From: Tragulus kanchil
Taxonomy: Eukaryota > Chordata > Mammalia > Artiodactyla > Tragulidae
Direction of reading: 5' to 3'
DNA length: 64,000 nucleotides
NCBI GenBank assembly: GCA_022376925.1
Contig: JAIOJX010000028.1
Span: forward strand, 66,863,001-66,927,000
The stretch's first letter is position 1. Each line of letters begins with the position of its first letter. This document shows positions 48,384 to 59,488 of the stretch, in pieces. The notes under the pieces were generated by a model that saw only the letters and a program-made list of their open reading frames with translations, ran no database searches and was not told the DNA's origin. The position numbers and the translations under genes are program-made.

Positions 48384-48652
48384 ACACTCAGTAATATTTT
48401 AAAAAGCATTTAAATTCTCAACAAATTATTTTCAAAGAGTACATAAAAATATGAAGGTGGCCATTTACAAAGTTATTCTTCCATGTTTGTACTTCAAATC
48501 CATATAAACATACATTTATACAAAACTCTAAAATATATCTAAAAAGTTTATTACTTGTTGATAGCATCTACTCGAATACATATATAATGCCTGGGGTTTA
48601 ACTATCCTAACCTCTAACCATAGAAGACCAAAAAGGAGGAAGGAATTTTAAG
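48384..48652. other. Unique AT-rich DNA
   Basis: No feature recognised. Confidence 0.4.
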
Positions 48653-48903
48653 AAAAAATGAAAGAAATTCTAGAAGAAGCTGAGGATTACTGAAAAGATG
48701 GCAAGAGAGATGACAGAGAAAGAAAAGATAAAACAGAGGTAAAGACATGAAAAAGATTTTAATTAAAGTCTGTACAAATAATGACTCCAGTTAAATTTGA
48801 AGAGTTAGGCCAGGATAGGATAGCTAAGGAGAGTTAATTTGATATACAAGATCACAGACAGTTAGAGTGTATCCAGACTCACACTGTTTAAAAAGACACA
48901 CTA

Positions 48904-49170
48904 GGGCTTCCCTGGTAGTCCAGCTAATAAGGACACCGCCTTGCAGAGCAAGGGGCTCTGGTTCAATCCCTGGCCTGGGAGGATGCCATGTGCCACAGAG
49001 TGGCTGGACAGATGTGTTCAACAACCAAGCCGGAGCTCTGGAATGCATGTGCCCGGAGCCGGTGTTCTGTGATGACAGAGGCCACTGCAGTGGGAGGCCC
49101 ACACGGGCCAGAGAACAGAGATGGATGAAAATAAATAAATGAAGGGCCAATAGCAGTGTCCAAAAAAAAA
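48904..49170 (+). mobile_element. CHR-like SINE, short 3' class
   Basis: 'gggcttccctggtagtccag', B-box 'ggttcaatccctgg', end 'ccaatagcagtgtccaaaaa'. It lies 17 bp upstream of a Bov-tA in the same orientation. Confidence 0.9.
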
Positions 49171-49186
49171 GAAACATTAACCTCGT

Positions 49187-49410
49187 AGGCTTCCCTGGTG
49201 ACGTAGACGGTAAAATATCTGCCTGCCATGCAGGAAGACTTGGGTTCCATCCCTGGATTGAGGAGATCCCCTGGAGAAGAGAATGGCAATACCCGTTCCA
49301 GTATTTTTGCCTGGAAAATCCCATGGACAGAGGAGCCTGGCAGTCTATAGTCCACGCGGTTGCAAAGAGTCAGACATGACTGAGTGACTACACACAACTG
49401 AGTGACTAAC
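49187..49410 (+). mobile_element. Bov-tA SINE
   Basis: 'taggcttccctggtgacgta', 'atctgcctgccatgcaggaa', 'ctggagaagagaatggcaat', 'atcccatggacagaggagcc', 'caaagagtcagacatgactg', with a partly duplicated 'actgagtgacta' end. Confidence 0.9.
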
Positions 49411-49998
49411 GCTTCATCTCACTTCAACCTCATAGCCAATTATAGGCTTCAATGTTTTAAAAATCAGAAAGCATGCAACAATCTAAAAAAATCTTACATG
49501 TAGAAAAATAAGGAATTTAAACATAGCATGTAAATTCAGAGAACTATCCAAAATGGACACAAACTCTTTGTATAGCAGACACAAGTCTTTTTTTACCTAG
49601 CAAACCTCTTTTCTTCCCCCTGGTCATTGTGCTTCCTCTCATCCTGTTTATCTCCTTTATATATGACATGCACTTTAAACTTAATGAGGTTGGAAAGAAA
49701 TTATGCAGCAAGCATTGGAAAGGGGAAAGGTTTGGGAAGGTCTTGAAGAAAAATGAAAGAAATTCTAGAAGAAGCTGAGGATTACTGAAAAGATGGCAAG
49801 AGAGATGACAGAGAAAGAAAAGATAAAACAGAGGTAAAGACATGAAAAAGATTTTAATTAAAGTCTGTACAAATAATGACTCCAGTTAAATTTGAAGAGT
49901 TAGGCCAGGATAGGATAGCTAAGGAGAGTTAATTTGATATACAAGATCACAGACAGTTAGAGTGTATCCAGACTCACACTGTTTAAAAAGACACACTA

Positions 49999-50265
49999 GG
50001 GCTTCCCTGGTAGTCCAGCTAATAAGGACACCGCCTTGCAGAGCAAGGGGCTCTGGTTCAATCCCTGGCCTGGGAGGATGCCATGTGCCACAGAGTGGCT
50101 GGACAGATGTGTTCAACAACCAAGCCGGAGCTCTGGAATGCATGTGCCCGGAGCCGGTGTTCTGTGATGACAGAGGCCACTGCAGTGGGAGGCCCACACG
50201 GGCCAGAGAACAGAGATGGATGAAAATAAATAAATGAAGGGCCAATAGCAGTGTCCAAAAAAAAA
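49999..50265 (+). mobile_element. CHR-like SINE, second copy in duplication N
   Basis: Repeat of 48904-49170. Confidence 0.9.
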
Positions 50266-50281
50266 GAAACATTAACCTCGT

Positions 50282-50505
50282 AGGCTTCCCTGGTGACGTA
50301 GACGGTAAAGTATCTGCCTGCCATGCAGGAAGACTTGGGTTCCATCCCTGGATTGAGGAGATCCCCTGGAGAAGAGAATGGCAATACCCGTTCCAGTATT
50401 TTTGCCTGGAAAATCCCATGGACAGAGGAGCCTGGCAGTCTATAGTCCACGCGGTTGCAAAGAGTCAGACATGACTGAGTGACTACACACAACTGAGTGA
50501 CTAAC
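50282..50505 (+). mobile_element. Bov-tA, second copy in duplication N
   Basis: Repeat of 49187-49410 with one visible substitution in the head region. Confidence 0.9.
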
Positions 50506-50826
50506 GCTTCATCTCACTTCAACCTCATAGCCAATTATAGGCTTCAATGTTTTAAAAATCAGAAAGCATGCAACAATCTAAAAAAATCTTACATGTAGAA
50601 AAATAAGGAATTTAAACATAGCATGTAAATTCAGAGAACTATCCAAAATGGACACAAACTCTTTGTATAGCAGACACAAGTCTTTTTTTACCTAGCAAAC
50701 CTCTTTTCTTCCCCCTGGTCATTGTGCTTCCTCTCATCCTGTTTATCTCCTTTATATATGACATGCACTTTAAACTTAATGAGGTTGGAAAGAAATTATG
50801 CAGCAAGCATTGGAAAGGGGAAAGGT

Positions 50827-51459
50827 GGGAAGGTTCTGATTAATCCATCACAGATCAGTACTTGCTATCCACAGCTTTATCACCTTTTATTCTTGCATAT
50901 AAAAAAACATCTTTAGTATATTTTTCACAAATTAATTGGGTTGAATTAATCTCAACAAAGCATTTGTTCCATTAAGTAGGTTTAAGTACTTGAAATGTTA
51001 AGCTTTTCTAGAATAATTTAAATATTTTATTTGTGGAAGTGGATTTTCTACTGAGTTCATATAATTATATTTTATTAACAAAAAAAGTAAAAAAAAAATA
51101 TGTGCTTTAAGTTATCCTTTGAATGTAACTTTAAAAGCCAGGATCTAAAGTTTAAAAAATAAAAAAAATAAAAAAACACATTCATTATAAACTAGTAATT
51201 ACGCAAAGAAAAGCTGCAATCAGAAGAGAAAAATAAGGTATCAAGCCTAAGTTGAAACTCAGCTGAAGATCTCTGTGATTTGTCTTCCTAATCTGGTAGT
51301 TATAGGATCAAATGCACACTTAATTCAGCTCTACAGAGGTTAAAATAGTGTACATATAACTGTTTAATAAATGGTTTTCTTGCAATATTGGTAGATTGCA
51401 AATAATCAAGATAATACTGTCCTAGATAAAAACATTGCTCAAAATAACGTTCATCATCT
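50827..51459. other. Unique AT-rich DNA
   Basis: A-rich low-complexity patches at 51080-51110 and 51150-51178. No gene recognised. Confidence 0.45.
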
Positions 51460-51620
51460 GATGTACATCATTTTATCTAATTTGTCCCTGTAACATAAGC
51501 TTGACAGGTAGGTAATATTAATCTAATTTTATAAACAGGGAACCTTGACATAGAAATCTAGCAGATGTGAAGGTGAGACTAAGACTGGCTTCTAACTTGA
51601 GAGTATTTTCCTTGCAGACC
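51460..51620 (+). repeat. Possible MIR fragment
   Basis: 'gacaggtaggtaatattaat', then 'tctaattttataaacagg' and a decayed 'gagactaagactggcttct' follow the plan of the MIR core and 3' part. Low divergence tolerance makes this tentative. Confidence 0.4.
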
Positions 51621-51654
51621 TTTATGTGCCTTTGGTTTGATTTATACCAAGGCA

Positions 51655-52135
51655 ATCTTCTTGAAGACAGTACGCTCAATGAACTAAGTCAGACAGAAAA
51701 GACAAATACAGTATGATACCTCATATATGTGAAGTCTAAAAATCTCAAACCATAAAAGCAGAGGATTACCAGAAACTAGAAGGTGGAGGAATCAGAAAGA
51801 TGTGTAAAGATACATACTTGTAACTAATAGATAAATAAGCCCTGAAGATATGATATACATTACAAAATTATAGACCACACAACTGTACCATAAACATTAA
51901 ACTCACTAAGAAACTATATCTTAGCAAGTGATTCTAGTGGTGATCTTCGGCCACTGAAAGAAATGATAAGTACGTGACATGATAGAGGTGTTAGTTAATA
52001 CAGAATGGCAATCATATTGCAAAATAAATGTATTGAATCAATAAGTTGCACACTTTAAGTTTACACAGTGTTGTAAATATATCTTCATATATATCTCAAT
52101 AAAAGATATAGCTCAAATATACCTCTATAAAAAAT
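51655..52135 (+). mobile_element. Old L1M-type 3' UTR
   Basis: 'gacaaatacagtatgatacc', 'catatatgtgaagtctaaaa', 'agaggattaccagaaacta', 'atttagaccacac'-like text, 'gtgttagttaatacagaat' and 'ttgcacactttaagtttac' give the order of an ancient mammalian L1 3' UTR. The 'Asn-Gly'-rich ORFs are gone. Confidence 0.7.
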
Positions 52136-52149
52136 TTTTAATTAAAATT

Positions 52150-52447
52150 TAAAGATTAAGGGGCTTCCCTGGTAGTCCAGTGGGTAAAGAGTGTGCCTTG
52201 CAGTACAAGGGGCACCGGGTCAATCTCTGGCCTGGGAGGATCCCAAGTGCCACAGAGCGGCTGGGTCGGTGTGTCCAATTATGAGTTGGTGCTCTGGAGC
52301 GCATGTGCCTAGAGCCAGTGCTCTGCAGCGGAAGAGGCCACTGCAATGGGAGGCCCACGCAGGCCAAAGAATAAAGATGGATGAAAAATAAATGATGACT
52401 TAGAGGCAAAAAAAATGTAAAACTTAAAAAAAAATGTAAAGATTAAG
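52150..52447 (+). mobile_element. CHR-like SINE, short 3' class
   Basis: Body 52161-52436 between 'taaagattaag' at 52150-52160 and 52437-52447 (11 bp, perfect). B-box mutated to 'gggtcaatctctgg'. The 3' end is damaged ('gatgacttagaggc'). Confidence 0.92.
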
Positions 52448-52630
52448 AAGGGCTTACTGTGTAGCAAGTGCTCTCAATACATTAATTCACATAATTCTCA
52501 ATTTCATTCTATGAAGGAGATCATATTTTACAGACTGAGGCTCAACAGCCACTCCACTTGCTAATGTCAGACCTGCGCTTTGAACCCAGCAACATTTCAG
52601 ACTGAGTTTTTAACTACTACTCCCTATTGT
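52446..52630 (+). mobile_element. MIR SINE
   Basis: 'gcttactgtgtagcaagtgc', 'caatacattaattcacataa', 'attttacagactgaggctca', 'tttgaacccagcaac' and 'taactactactccctattg' follow MIR order from head to 3' end. Old and decayed. Confidence 0.75.
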
Positions 52631-52839
52631 ACCAAAAACTATCAACTGAAATCATGGTTACCTGATTAGGAGTAGAGACTCATTCTTAGAAAACCATTTC
52701 TTGAAAAAGCAAGGAATCAGTAGGAATTATAGCATATGCAGGGAATTGTGAAAGAAAAGAAAACACTCATTGACCACATTCTTGGCCTAGACTTGCAGGT
52801 TTATTCATTTGACTCATTCAGTCTTTAGCCACGAAAAAC

Positions 52840-53020
52840 ATTGTATAATATATAATCCTCACAACTACTCCATAGAATAGGTACTATTCCACTTGACAAA
52901 CAGAAAACTAAGAACCAAAGTTGTTAAATAGTTTGCCTCTTATCGGAGCCAGGATTGATAACTAGTTAAATTTGCTCCCAAAGTCACTGCATCTTTACTT
53001 TGGTGCTTCTGGTTAGCAAT
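52840..53020 (+). mobile_element. MIR SINE (second element)
   Basis: 'aatcctcacaactactccat', 'gaataggtactattcc', 'agtttgcctcttatcgg', 'agccaggattgataac' keep the MIR core order. It lies 210 bp from another MIR in the same orientation. Confidence 0.65.
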
Positions 53021-53602
53021 CCATTTAATTCTGTTGAGTAAAGGTAGATCTGAGAGCGACTGGCCATCTCTGGGCCACAAATAAATTGCAGACAGCTCTG
53101 ATCATTGTCGCCAAGCAGGAGATAGGCCTTGAGCCACTTCAACCCTCTTTTGTGAACAGTCAGATTCTGTTGAGAAGCTTTTTCCCTGGGTCTCCTCTAT
53201 AGCATCAATTCAGTCTCCCCTCCTCTACAGCATTTCTTGGTCCTTCCCATTCAGAAGTTTATTTCCTTTGCACCATTACAATGGATGCCCTTATGTGTCT
53301 TATACAGATGAACCTGCACTGTCAGTGTTTGCCTATAGTCTCTTCTGAGGCCTGAAACTCCAGCTCTGGCAATAAGTGGAAGCACTTTAACAAAGAATCA
53401 CATCAAGTATCAACTGGAATAAATAGACCTTGCCTGAATTCTCGCTGCAGCCACCAGACATAGCCTATCTATAAAGTCTGAGGTCACTTGGTAAGAGATT
53501 CTAATAAAATAGCTGTTATTTCTTAGTGTCTCTTTCCATATGTGGTGAGATTCATGCATAAAACAGCAATACAATTCTGCAGCATTCATATTTGATGCTA
53601 GT
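53021..53602. other. Unique DNA
   Basis: No gene or repeat recognised. Confidence 0.4.
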
Positions 53603-54126
53603 ATCTATCACCGAATAGGTATTCAACAGACATACATTGAATGAAAGTACTCCTGAAAATTTCAAATTAGTATTACAATGACTTCACCAGGCTATTGATT
53701 TTTCTTATTAAATTAATACTGATTCTTCTTGTAAAACTTATGTTCATCATCAAGGAATCAGGGTGCATGTGAGAAGTAGGTTTTCAATTATTACACAAAG
53801 CAATTAAATATCCAAACATGATAAATCAGACCAATGTGTGATCTTAATATAGATATATATGCCAGTTTTCCCCAATTGCCAGAAGTATAGCCTCTCTACT
53901 GGGAGCTCTCTATCTCATTGGTAACATACAGAATAAAATCTCCTATATAGCTTCCATGTATCAGTCATTTTAGACACAGGAGTCACTCAGTTTCCAATTC
54001 TTAGGCCATATTCAATTGTTTGTCCAAAGCTCTCAAAAGAGAAATAGCCAAGCTTCTCAATAGAAAAGTTAAATGCTCACTCATTCAACTTTTTATTAGA
54101 TCAAGCTAATGAATAAATAAAATATT

Positions 54127-54489
54127 AAACTGATCACAAGAGGGGCTTCCCTGGTGGTCCAGTGGGTAAGGACACCGCCTTACAGTGTAAGGGGTGCTGG
54201 TTCCATCTCTGGCCTGGGAAGATCCCATGTGCCATGGAGTGGCTGGACCAATGTGTCCAATTACTGAGCCAGCGCTCTGGAGTGCATGAGCCCAGAGCCG
54301 GTGCTCTGCAACAACAGAGGCCACTGCGATGGGAGGACCACAGGAGCCAAAGAACAAAGACAGATGAAAATAGACAAATGAAAGACCAATAGAAGTAGCC
54401 TGCCTGCTCCCCTCCCTCCCCACCCCACCCCCTCAAAATAAATAAATGAATAAATCTTTAAAAATAATAATAATAAAATAAATTGATCA
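54127..54489 (+). mobile_element. CHR-like SINE, long 3' class
   Basis: Starts 'ggggcttccctggtggtcc' at 54142 and has B-box 'ggttccatctctgg', the pyrimidine-rich block 'ctcccctccctccccaccc', then (AAAT)n and (AAT)n. Candidate target-site duplication 'aaactgatca' (54127-54136) / 'aaattgatca' (54480-54489). Confidence 0.9.
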
Positions 54490-55196
54490 ACTGGGAAGTT
54501 AAGGAAAATTCCTAATCTTCTGGTGATTAGGTGATTAGCCTAATGTAAACTAACGTACATGCCAATTCTATACGCAATATAATAATGAGCATGGTTTACC
54601 AAGCTTAGTCTTAGACTTTTAACTGAAGCAATTACTACATTTCATTTTCTGCAGTGCAGAAAGCTGCTAATAATCTATCACCGAATAGGTATTCAACAGA
54701 CATACATTGAATGAAAGTACTCCTGAAAATTTCAAATTAGTATTACAATGACTTCACCAGGCTATTGATTTTTCTTATTAAATTAATACTGATTCTTCTT
54801 GTAAAACTTATGTTCATCATCAAGGAATCAGGGTGCATGTGAGAAGTAGGTTTTCAATTATTACACAAAGCAATTAAATATCCAAACATGATAAATCAGA
54901 CCAATGTGTGATCTTAATATAGATATATATGCCAGTTTTCCCCAATTGCCAGAAGTATAGCCTCTCTACTGGGAGCTCTCTATCTCATTGGTAACATACA
55001 GAATAAAATCTCCTATATAGCTTCCATGTATCAGTCATTTTAGACACAGGAGTCACTCAGTTTCCAATTCTTAGGCCATATTCAATTGTTTGTCCAAAGC
55101 TCTCAAAAGAGAAATAGCCAAGCTTCTCAATAGAAAAGTTAAATGCTCACTCATTCAACTTTTTATTAGATCAAGCTAATGAATAAATAAAATATT

Positions 55197-55559
55197 AAAC
55201 TGATCACAAGAGGGGCTTCCCTGGTGGTCCAGTGGGTAAGGACACCGCCTTACAGAGTAAGGGGTGCTGGTTCCATCTCTGGCCTGGGAAGATCCCATGT
55301 GCCATGGAGTGGCTGGACCAATGTGTCCAATTACTGAGCCAGCGCTCTGGAGTGCATGAGCCCAGAGCCGGTGCTCTGCAACAACAGAGGCCACTGCGAT
55401 GGGAGGACCACAGGAGCCAAAGAACAAAGACAGATGAAAATAGACAAATGAAAGACCAATAGAAGTAGCCTGCCTGCTCCCCTCCCTCCCCACCCCACCC
55501 CCTCAAAATAAATAAATGAATAAATCTTTAAAAATAATAATAATAAAATAAATTGATCA
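55197..55559 (+). mobile_element. CHR-like SINE, second copy in duplication O
   Basis: Repeat of 54127-54489 with one substitution. Confidence 0.9.
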
Positions 55560-55815
55560 ACTGGGAAGTTAAGGAAAATTCCTAATCTTCTGGTGATTAG
55601 GTGATTAGCCTAATGTAAACTAACGTACATGCCAATTCTATACGCAATATAATAATGAGCATGGTTTACCAAGCTTAGTCTTAGACTTTTAACTGAAGCA
55701 ATTACTACATTTCATTTTCTGCAGTGCAGAAAGCTGCTAAAAAGATAAATCAAAGTGTTACATAATAATAAAGGGGTAACTATCTTTAAAGTTTTGAAGT
55801 TATAACAATAGTTTT

Positions 55816-56139
55816 AAAAATTCTAGGGCTTCCCTGGTGGTCCAGTGGGTAAGGACACCGCCTTGCAGTGCAAGGGGCGCCGGTTCGAGCCCTGGCCTGG
55901 GAAGATCCCACGTGCCACAGAGCGGCTGGACCGATGCGTCTAATTACCGAGCCGGAGCTCTGGAGCGCATGCGCCCAGAACTGGTGCTCTGCAACAACAG
56001 AGGCCACCGTGATGGGAGGCCCACATGGGCCAAAGAACAAAGATGGATGAAAATGAATAAATGAAAGACCAATGGAGGTGGCCCATCCACCCCCTTCCCT
56101 CCCCAACCCGACTCCCCCACACAAAAGAAAAAATTCTAG
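55816..56139 (+). mobile_element. CHR-like SINE, long 3' class, well preserved
   Basis: Body 55826-56128 between 'aaaaattcta' (55816-55825) and the same at 56129-56138. Canonical A-box 'tggtggtccagtgggtaagg', B-box 'ggttcgagccctgg', and 3' block 'cttccctccccaacccgac'. Confidence 0.93.
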
Positions 56140-56267
56140 GTTGTTCAGAGACTAGCAATTTTGTAGCAGTCAAAAAGTATGAATATACTTAAAATAACAA
56201 TTCTTAGAATCAAATTCCCTTCAAAGTACTTTGCTCATAAATAAATATTTATAAATATTGATTTGGG

Positions 56268-56466
56268 TAGACTGGGATATGGCTCAGACCATAAAGAATC
56301 TGCCTGCAGGAGAAACGAGTTCCATCCCTGAGTCAGAAATATCCCATGGAGAAGTGAATGGCTACCCACTCCAGTATTCTTGCCTGGAGAATCCCATGGA
56401 CAGAGGATCCTGGCAGGCTACAGTCCATAGGACTGTAAGACGTGGACACAATTTAGCAACTAAATC
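56268..56466 (+). mobile_element. Bov-tA SINE
   Basis: 'gggatatggctcagaccata', 'gaatctgcctgcaggagaaa', 'gttccatccctgagtcagaa', 'cccactccagtattcttgcc', 'ctggcaggctacagtccata'. The head is decayed and several bases near the B-box are lost. Confidence 0.87.
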
Positions 56467-56906
56467 ACCATATGACTGCCAAGGTTGAAAGGCCATGGGG
56501 TATTAGGATATTTGAATTCAATTCTGCTTCAGTAACTGAGGTGTCAGTACTAAAGAGAGCAAATGCCATGGGAGGTGTGGAGAACTACCAATCTGCAGAT
56601 ATTCTAATAACTTTCATGGCTCTTGAATCTTCTTAACAAATCATGTACTAATAAAAGGGGTCAGAGTACAGATGTCATGAGGAAGATCTCACTGGGGAAA
56701 TTATCACTCACCCTAATAGAATAATGCCTTTCCCCTGGCCTCAAAACTTTCAAGTGGTGACCTGTTTCAAGAAGCATGCTTAACATGAAGCAATTACTAC
56801 ATTTCATTTTCTGCAGTGCAGAAAGCTGCTAAAAGATAAATCAAAGTGTTACATAATAATAAAGGGGTAACTATCTTTAAAGTTTTGAAGTTATAACAAT
56901 AGTTTT

Positions 56907-57230
56907 AAAAATTCTAGGGCTTCCCTGGTGGTCCAGTGGGTAAGGACACCGCCTTGCAGTGCAAGGGGCGCCGGTTCGAGCCCTGGCCTGGGAAGATCCC
57001 ACGTGCCACAGAGCGGCTGGACCGATGCGTCTAATTACCGAGCCGGAGCTCTGGAGCGCATGCGCCCAGAACTGGTGCTCTGCAACAACAGAGGCCACCG
57101 TGATGGGAGGCCCACATGGGCCAAAGAACAAAGATGGATGAAAATGAATAAATGAAAGACCAATGGAGGTGGCCCATCCACCCCCTTCCCTCCCCAACCC
57201 GCCTCCCCCACACACACAAAAAAATTCTAG
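56907..57230 (+). mobile_element. CHR-like SINE, second copy in duplication P
   Basis: Repeat of 55816-56139. It differs in the tail ('cacacacaca' instead of 'cacacaaaag'). Confidence 0.92.
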
Positions 57231-57358
57231 GTTGTTCAGAGACTAGCAATTTTGTAGCAGTCAAAAAGTATGAATATACTTAAAATAACAATTCTTAGAA
57301 TCAAATTCCCTTCAAAGTACTTTGCTCATAAATAAATATTTATAAATATTGATTTGGG

Positions 57359-57557
57359 TAGACTGGGATATGGCTCAGACCATAAAGAATCTGCCTGCAG
57401 GAGAAACGAGTTCCATCCCTGAGTCAGAAATATCCCATGGAGAAGTGAATGGCTACCCACTCCAGTATTCTTGCCTGGAGAATCCCATGGACAGAGGATC
57501 CTGGCAGGCTACAGTCCATAGGACTGTAAGACGTGGACACAATTTAGCAACTAAATC
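57359..57557 (+). mobile_element. Bov-tA, second copy in duplication P
   Basis: Repeat of 56268-56466. Confidence 0.87.
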
Positions 57558-57865
57558 ACCATATGACTGCCAAGGTTGAAAGGCCATGGGGTATTAGGAT
57601 ATTTGAATTCAATTCTGCTTCAGTAACTGAGGTGTCAGTACTAAAGAGAGCAAATGCCATGGGAGGTGTGGAGAACTACCAATCTGCAGATATTCTAATA
57701 ACTTTCATGGCTCTTGAATCTTCTTAACAAATCATGTACTAATAAAAGGGGTCAGAGTACAGATGTCATGAGGAAGATCTCACTGGGGAAATTATCACTC
57801 ACCCTAATAGAATAATGCCTTTCCCCTGGCCTCAAAACTTTCAAGTGGTGACCTGTTTCAAGAAG

Positions 57866-58127
57866 ACCACTCTAAGTGCTTTGAAATGAGTTCTCAGGAG
57901 TTGAGCAACAAATCATACTTGAGCCAGTTAAACAAATAGTCGCGTGGGTATTTTCCCAGAGAATACAATGAAGAGAGGTCTGATAACTACCTTCAAACAG
58001 AATCAGGAGACTTATGCTATGTGGCCACTGTGCTGCTCCGTCAGATGTGGGCAGGACAACAAATTCAGCCTGGGAGGTTACCTAGGGTGCTATCCCATGG
58101 GGTTTCTGGGACAAATAGAACCCAGTC
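57866..58127. other. Unique DNA
   Basis: No feature recognised. Confidence 0.4.
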
Positions 58128-58453
58128 AAAAAAGGCTGCATTGGGCTTCCCCTGGTGGTCCAGTGGGTAACCGAGCCCTGGCCTGGGAAGATCCCACGTG
58201 CCGTGGAGCGGCTGGACTGATGTGCCCAATCACTGAGCCGGAGCTCTGGAGCGCATGCGCCCATAGCCTGTGCTCTGCAATGACAGAGGCCACCGCAATG
58301 GGAGGCCCACAGGAGCCAAAGAACGAAGACGAATGAAAATAGAGAAATGAAAGACCAATAGAAGTGGCCCGCCTGCTCCCCTCCCTCCCCAACCCGACCC
58401 CCGCCCAAAATAAATAAATAAATAAATCTTTAAAAAAAAAAAAAGGCTGTATT
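58128..58453 (+). mobile_element. CHR-like SINE, long class, promoter-deleted
   Basis: The body 58143-58440 jumps from 'gtccagtgggtaa' to 'ccgagccctggcctgggaag'. It has lost the roughly 36 bp between the A-box and the end of the B-box ('ggacaccgcc...ggttcga'). The rest is well preserved, including the 3' block and (AAAT)n. Flanking repeats 'aaaaaaggctgcatt' (58128-58142) and 'aaaaaaggctgtatt' (58439-58453) mark one insertion. Confidence 0.92.
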
Positions 58454-58713
58454 TATCAGACTGGATGCCCAGGACCTGAAGAAGGAGCCTGAGTCTTCAT
58501 GTTCTCCCAGAAGAGAGATTAGTGGTTCATCTGCTGATGGCAATGGAACACAAGAAGGGCATGGGACCCCTCGAGCTCATGAAAAGTCACTACAAAGAAA
58601 AGACTAGACCAGAGAGCACACAGTCAGTTAATAATGGTATAACTTCAAGTCAGATCTCTCTAAATCCCTCATTCCACTTTCTTTCTCTTGCTCCCTCTGA
58701 ATCTTCAGGGTAA
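58454..58713. other. Unique DNA
   Basis: No feature recognised. Confidence 0.4.
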
Positions 58714-59008
58714 GAAACAGTAGCTGGGGCTTCCCCTGTAGTTCAGTGGCTAAGAATCTGCCTCTCAGTGCAGGGGACACAGGTTCAGTCCCCTGATTAG
58801 GGAAGATCCCATATGCCATGGAGCAACTACGTCCATACACCACAACTGCTGCTCTGGACCCCTGAGCCACAGGAGAAGCCACTGCAAGGAGTAGCTCCAG
58901 CTCAATGTGACTAGAGAAAGCCCGCCCATGTCCAGCAACAAAGACCCAGCACAGTCATAAGTAAGTAAATCTTTAACAACAACAACAACAAAAAAGGAAA
59001 CAGTAACT
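58714..59008 (+). mobile_element. CHR-2-type SINE (older relative)
   Basis: Body 58726-58996: 'ggggcttcccctgtagttca', 'ggttcagtcccctgattagg', 'gccatggagcaactacgtcc', 'gagaagccactgcaagg', 'actagagaaagcccgcccat', 'gcaacaaagacccagcacag', (aac)n tail. This is the classical cetacean/ruminant CHR-2 plan. Flanked by 'gaaacagtagct' / 'gaaacagtaact'. It helps show that the abundant family here is a distinct derivative. Confidence 0.88.
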
Positions 59009-59285
59009 AGCAATGGAGGGAGTTAACAAGTGGTGAGAGCAGTTGATGTGTTGGTTCAGGATTGGTGAAAGGAGGGGAAACCAAGCATGTCTCCCTCGCT
59101 GCTACAAATTTCCATACTGAGGTTGCTCAGTCCACAGATGGAGTAGACCTTGACAGTAAATCAAGTTTACAGACTTTCCTAATGTTGGCCCAGACATCAT
59201 TTTTACCAATTTGAGACTATGTTCTAGACATAAAGTTAATGGAAGACCTGTAACATGAAAATGATAGAAAAATCATGGTGCCTGC
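59009..59285. other. Unique DNA
   Basis: No feature recognised. Confidence 0.4.
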
Positions 59286-59455
59286 ACCTACCACCTGCCA
59301 GTGCAGGTAGATGTAAGAGATTCAGGCTCAATCTCTGGGTCTAGAAGAACACCTGGAGAAGGAAATGGCAACCCACTACAGTATTCTTTTTTATTATTAA
59401 AAATATAGAACACTTCACGAATTTGCATGTCATCCTTGTGCAGAGGCCATGCTAA

Positions 59456-59488
<33 letters not shown>

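Larger units (their letters stand above)
48653..50826. repeat. Tandem duplication N, period 1095 bp
   Basis: Copy 1 is about 48653-49731 and copy 2 about 49748-50826. Visible differences are 'gtaaaatatctg' / 'gtaaagtatctg' and 'agacatacttg'-type positions read through the SINEs (ORF change I/T near 49240 / 50335). The spacer 'ttgggaaggtcttgaag' is a garbled version of 'gggaaggttctgatt' after copy 2. Both copies carry the same SINE pair. Confidence 0.94.
53603..55740. repeat. Tandem duplication O, period 1070 bp, near-flush
   Basis: Copy 1 is 53603-54670 and copy 2 is 54673-55740, separated by 'ta'. One visible difference is 'ttacagtgtaagg' / 'ttacagagtaagg' inside the SINE. The last 47 bp of each copy reappear at 56786 because the next duplication (P) starts there. 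Confidence 0.96.
55694..57865. repeat. Tandem duplication P, period about 1092 bp, overlapping O
   Basis: Copy 1 is 55694-56774 and copy 2 is 56786-57865, with an 11-bp spacer 'catgcttaaca'. Differences: 'gctaaaaagat' / 'gctaaaagat', and 'cgactcccccacacaaaag' / 'cgcctcccccacacacacaa' in the SINE tail. The start overlaps the end of duplication O, giving three copies of 'actacatttcattttctgca'. Confidence 0.95.

Noticed and set aside
47945..48409. 154-codon minus-strand ORF and many similar ORFs of 75-166 codons
   Set aside because: All lie within SINE copies and recur with every copy of the family on both strands. They reflect SINE base composition, not genes.
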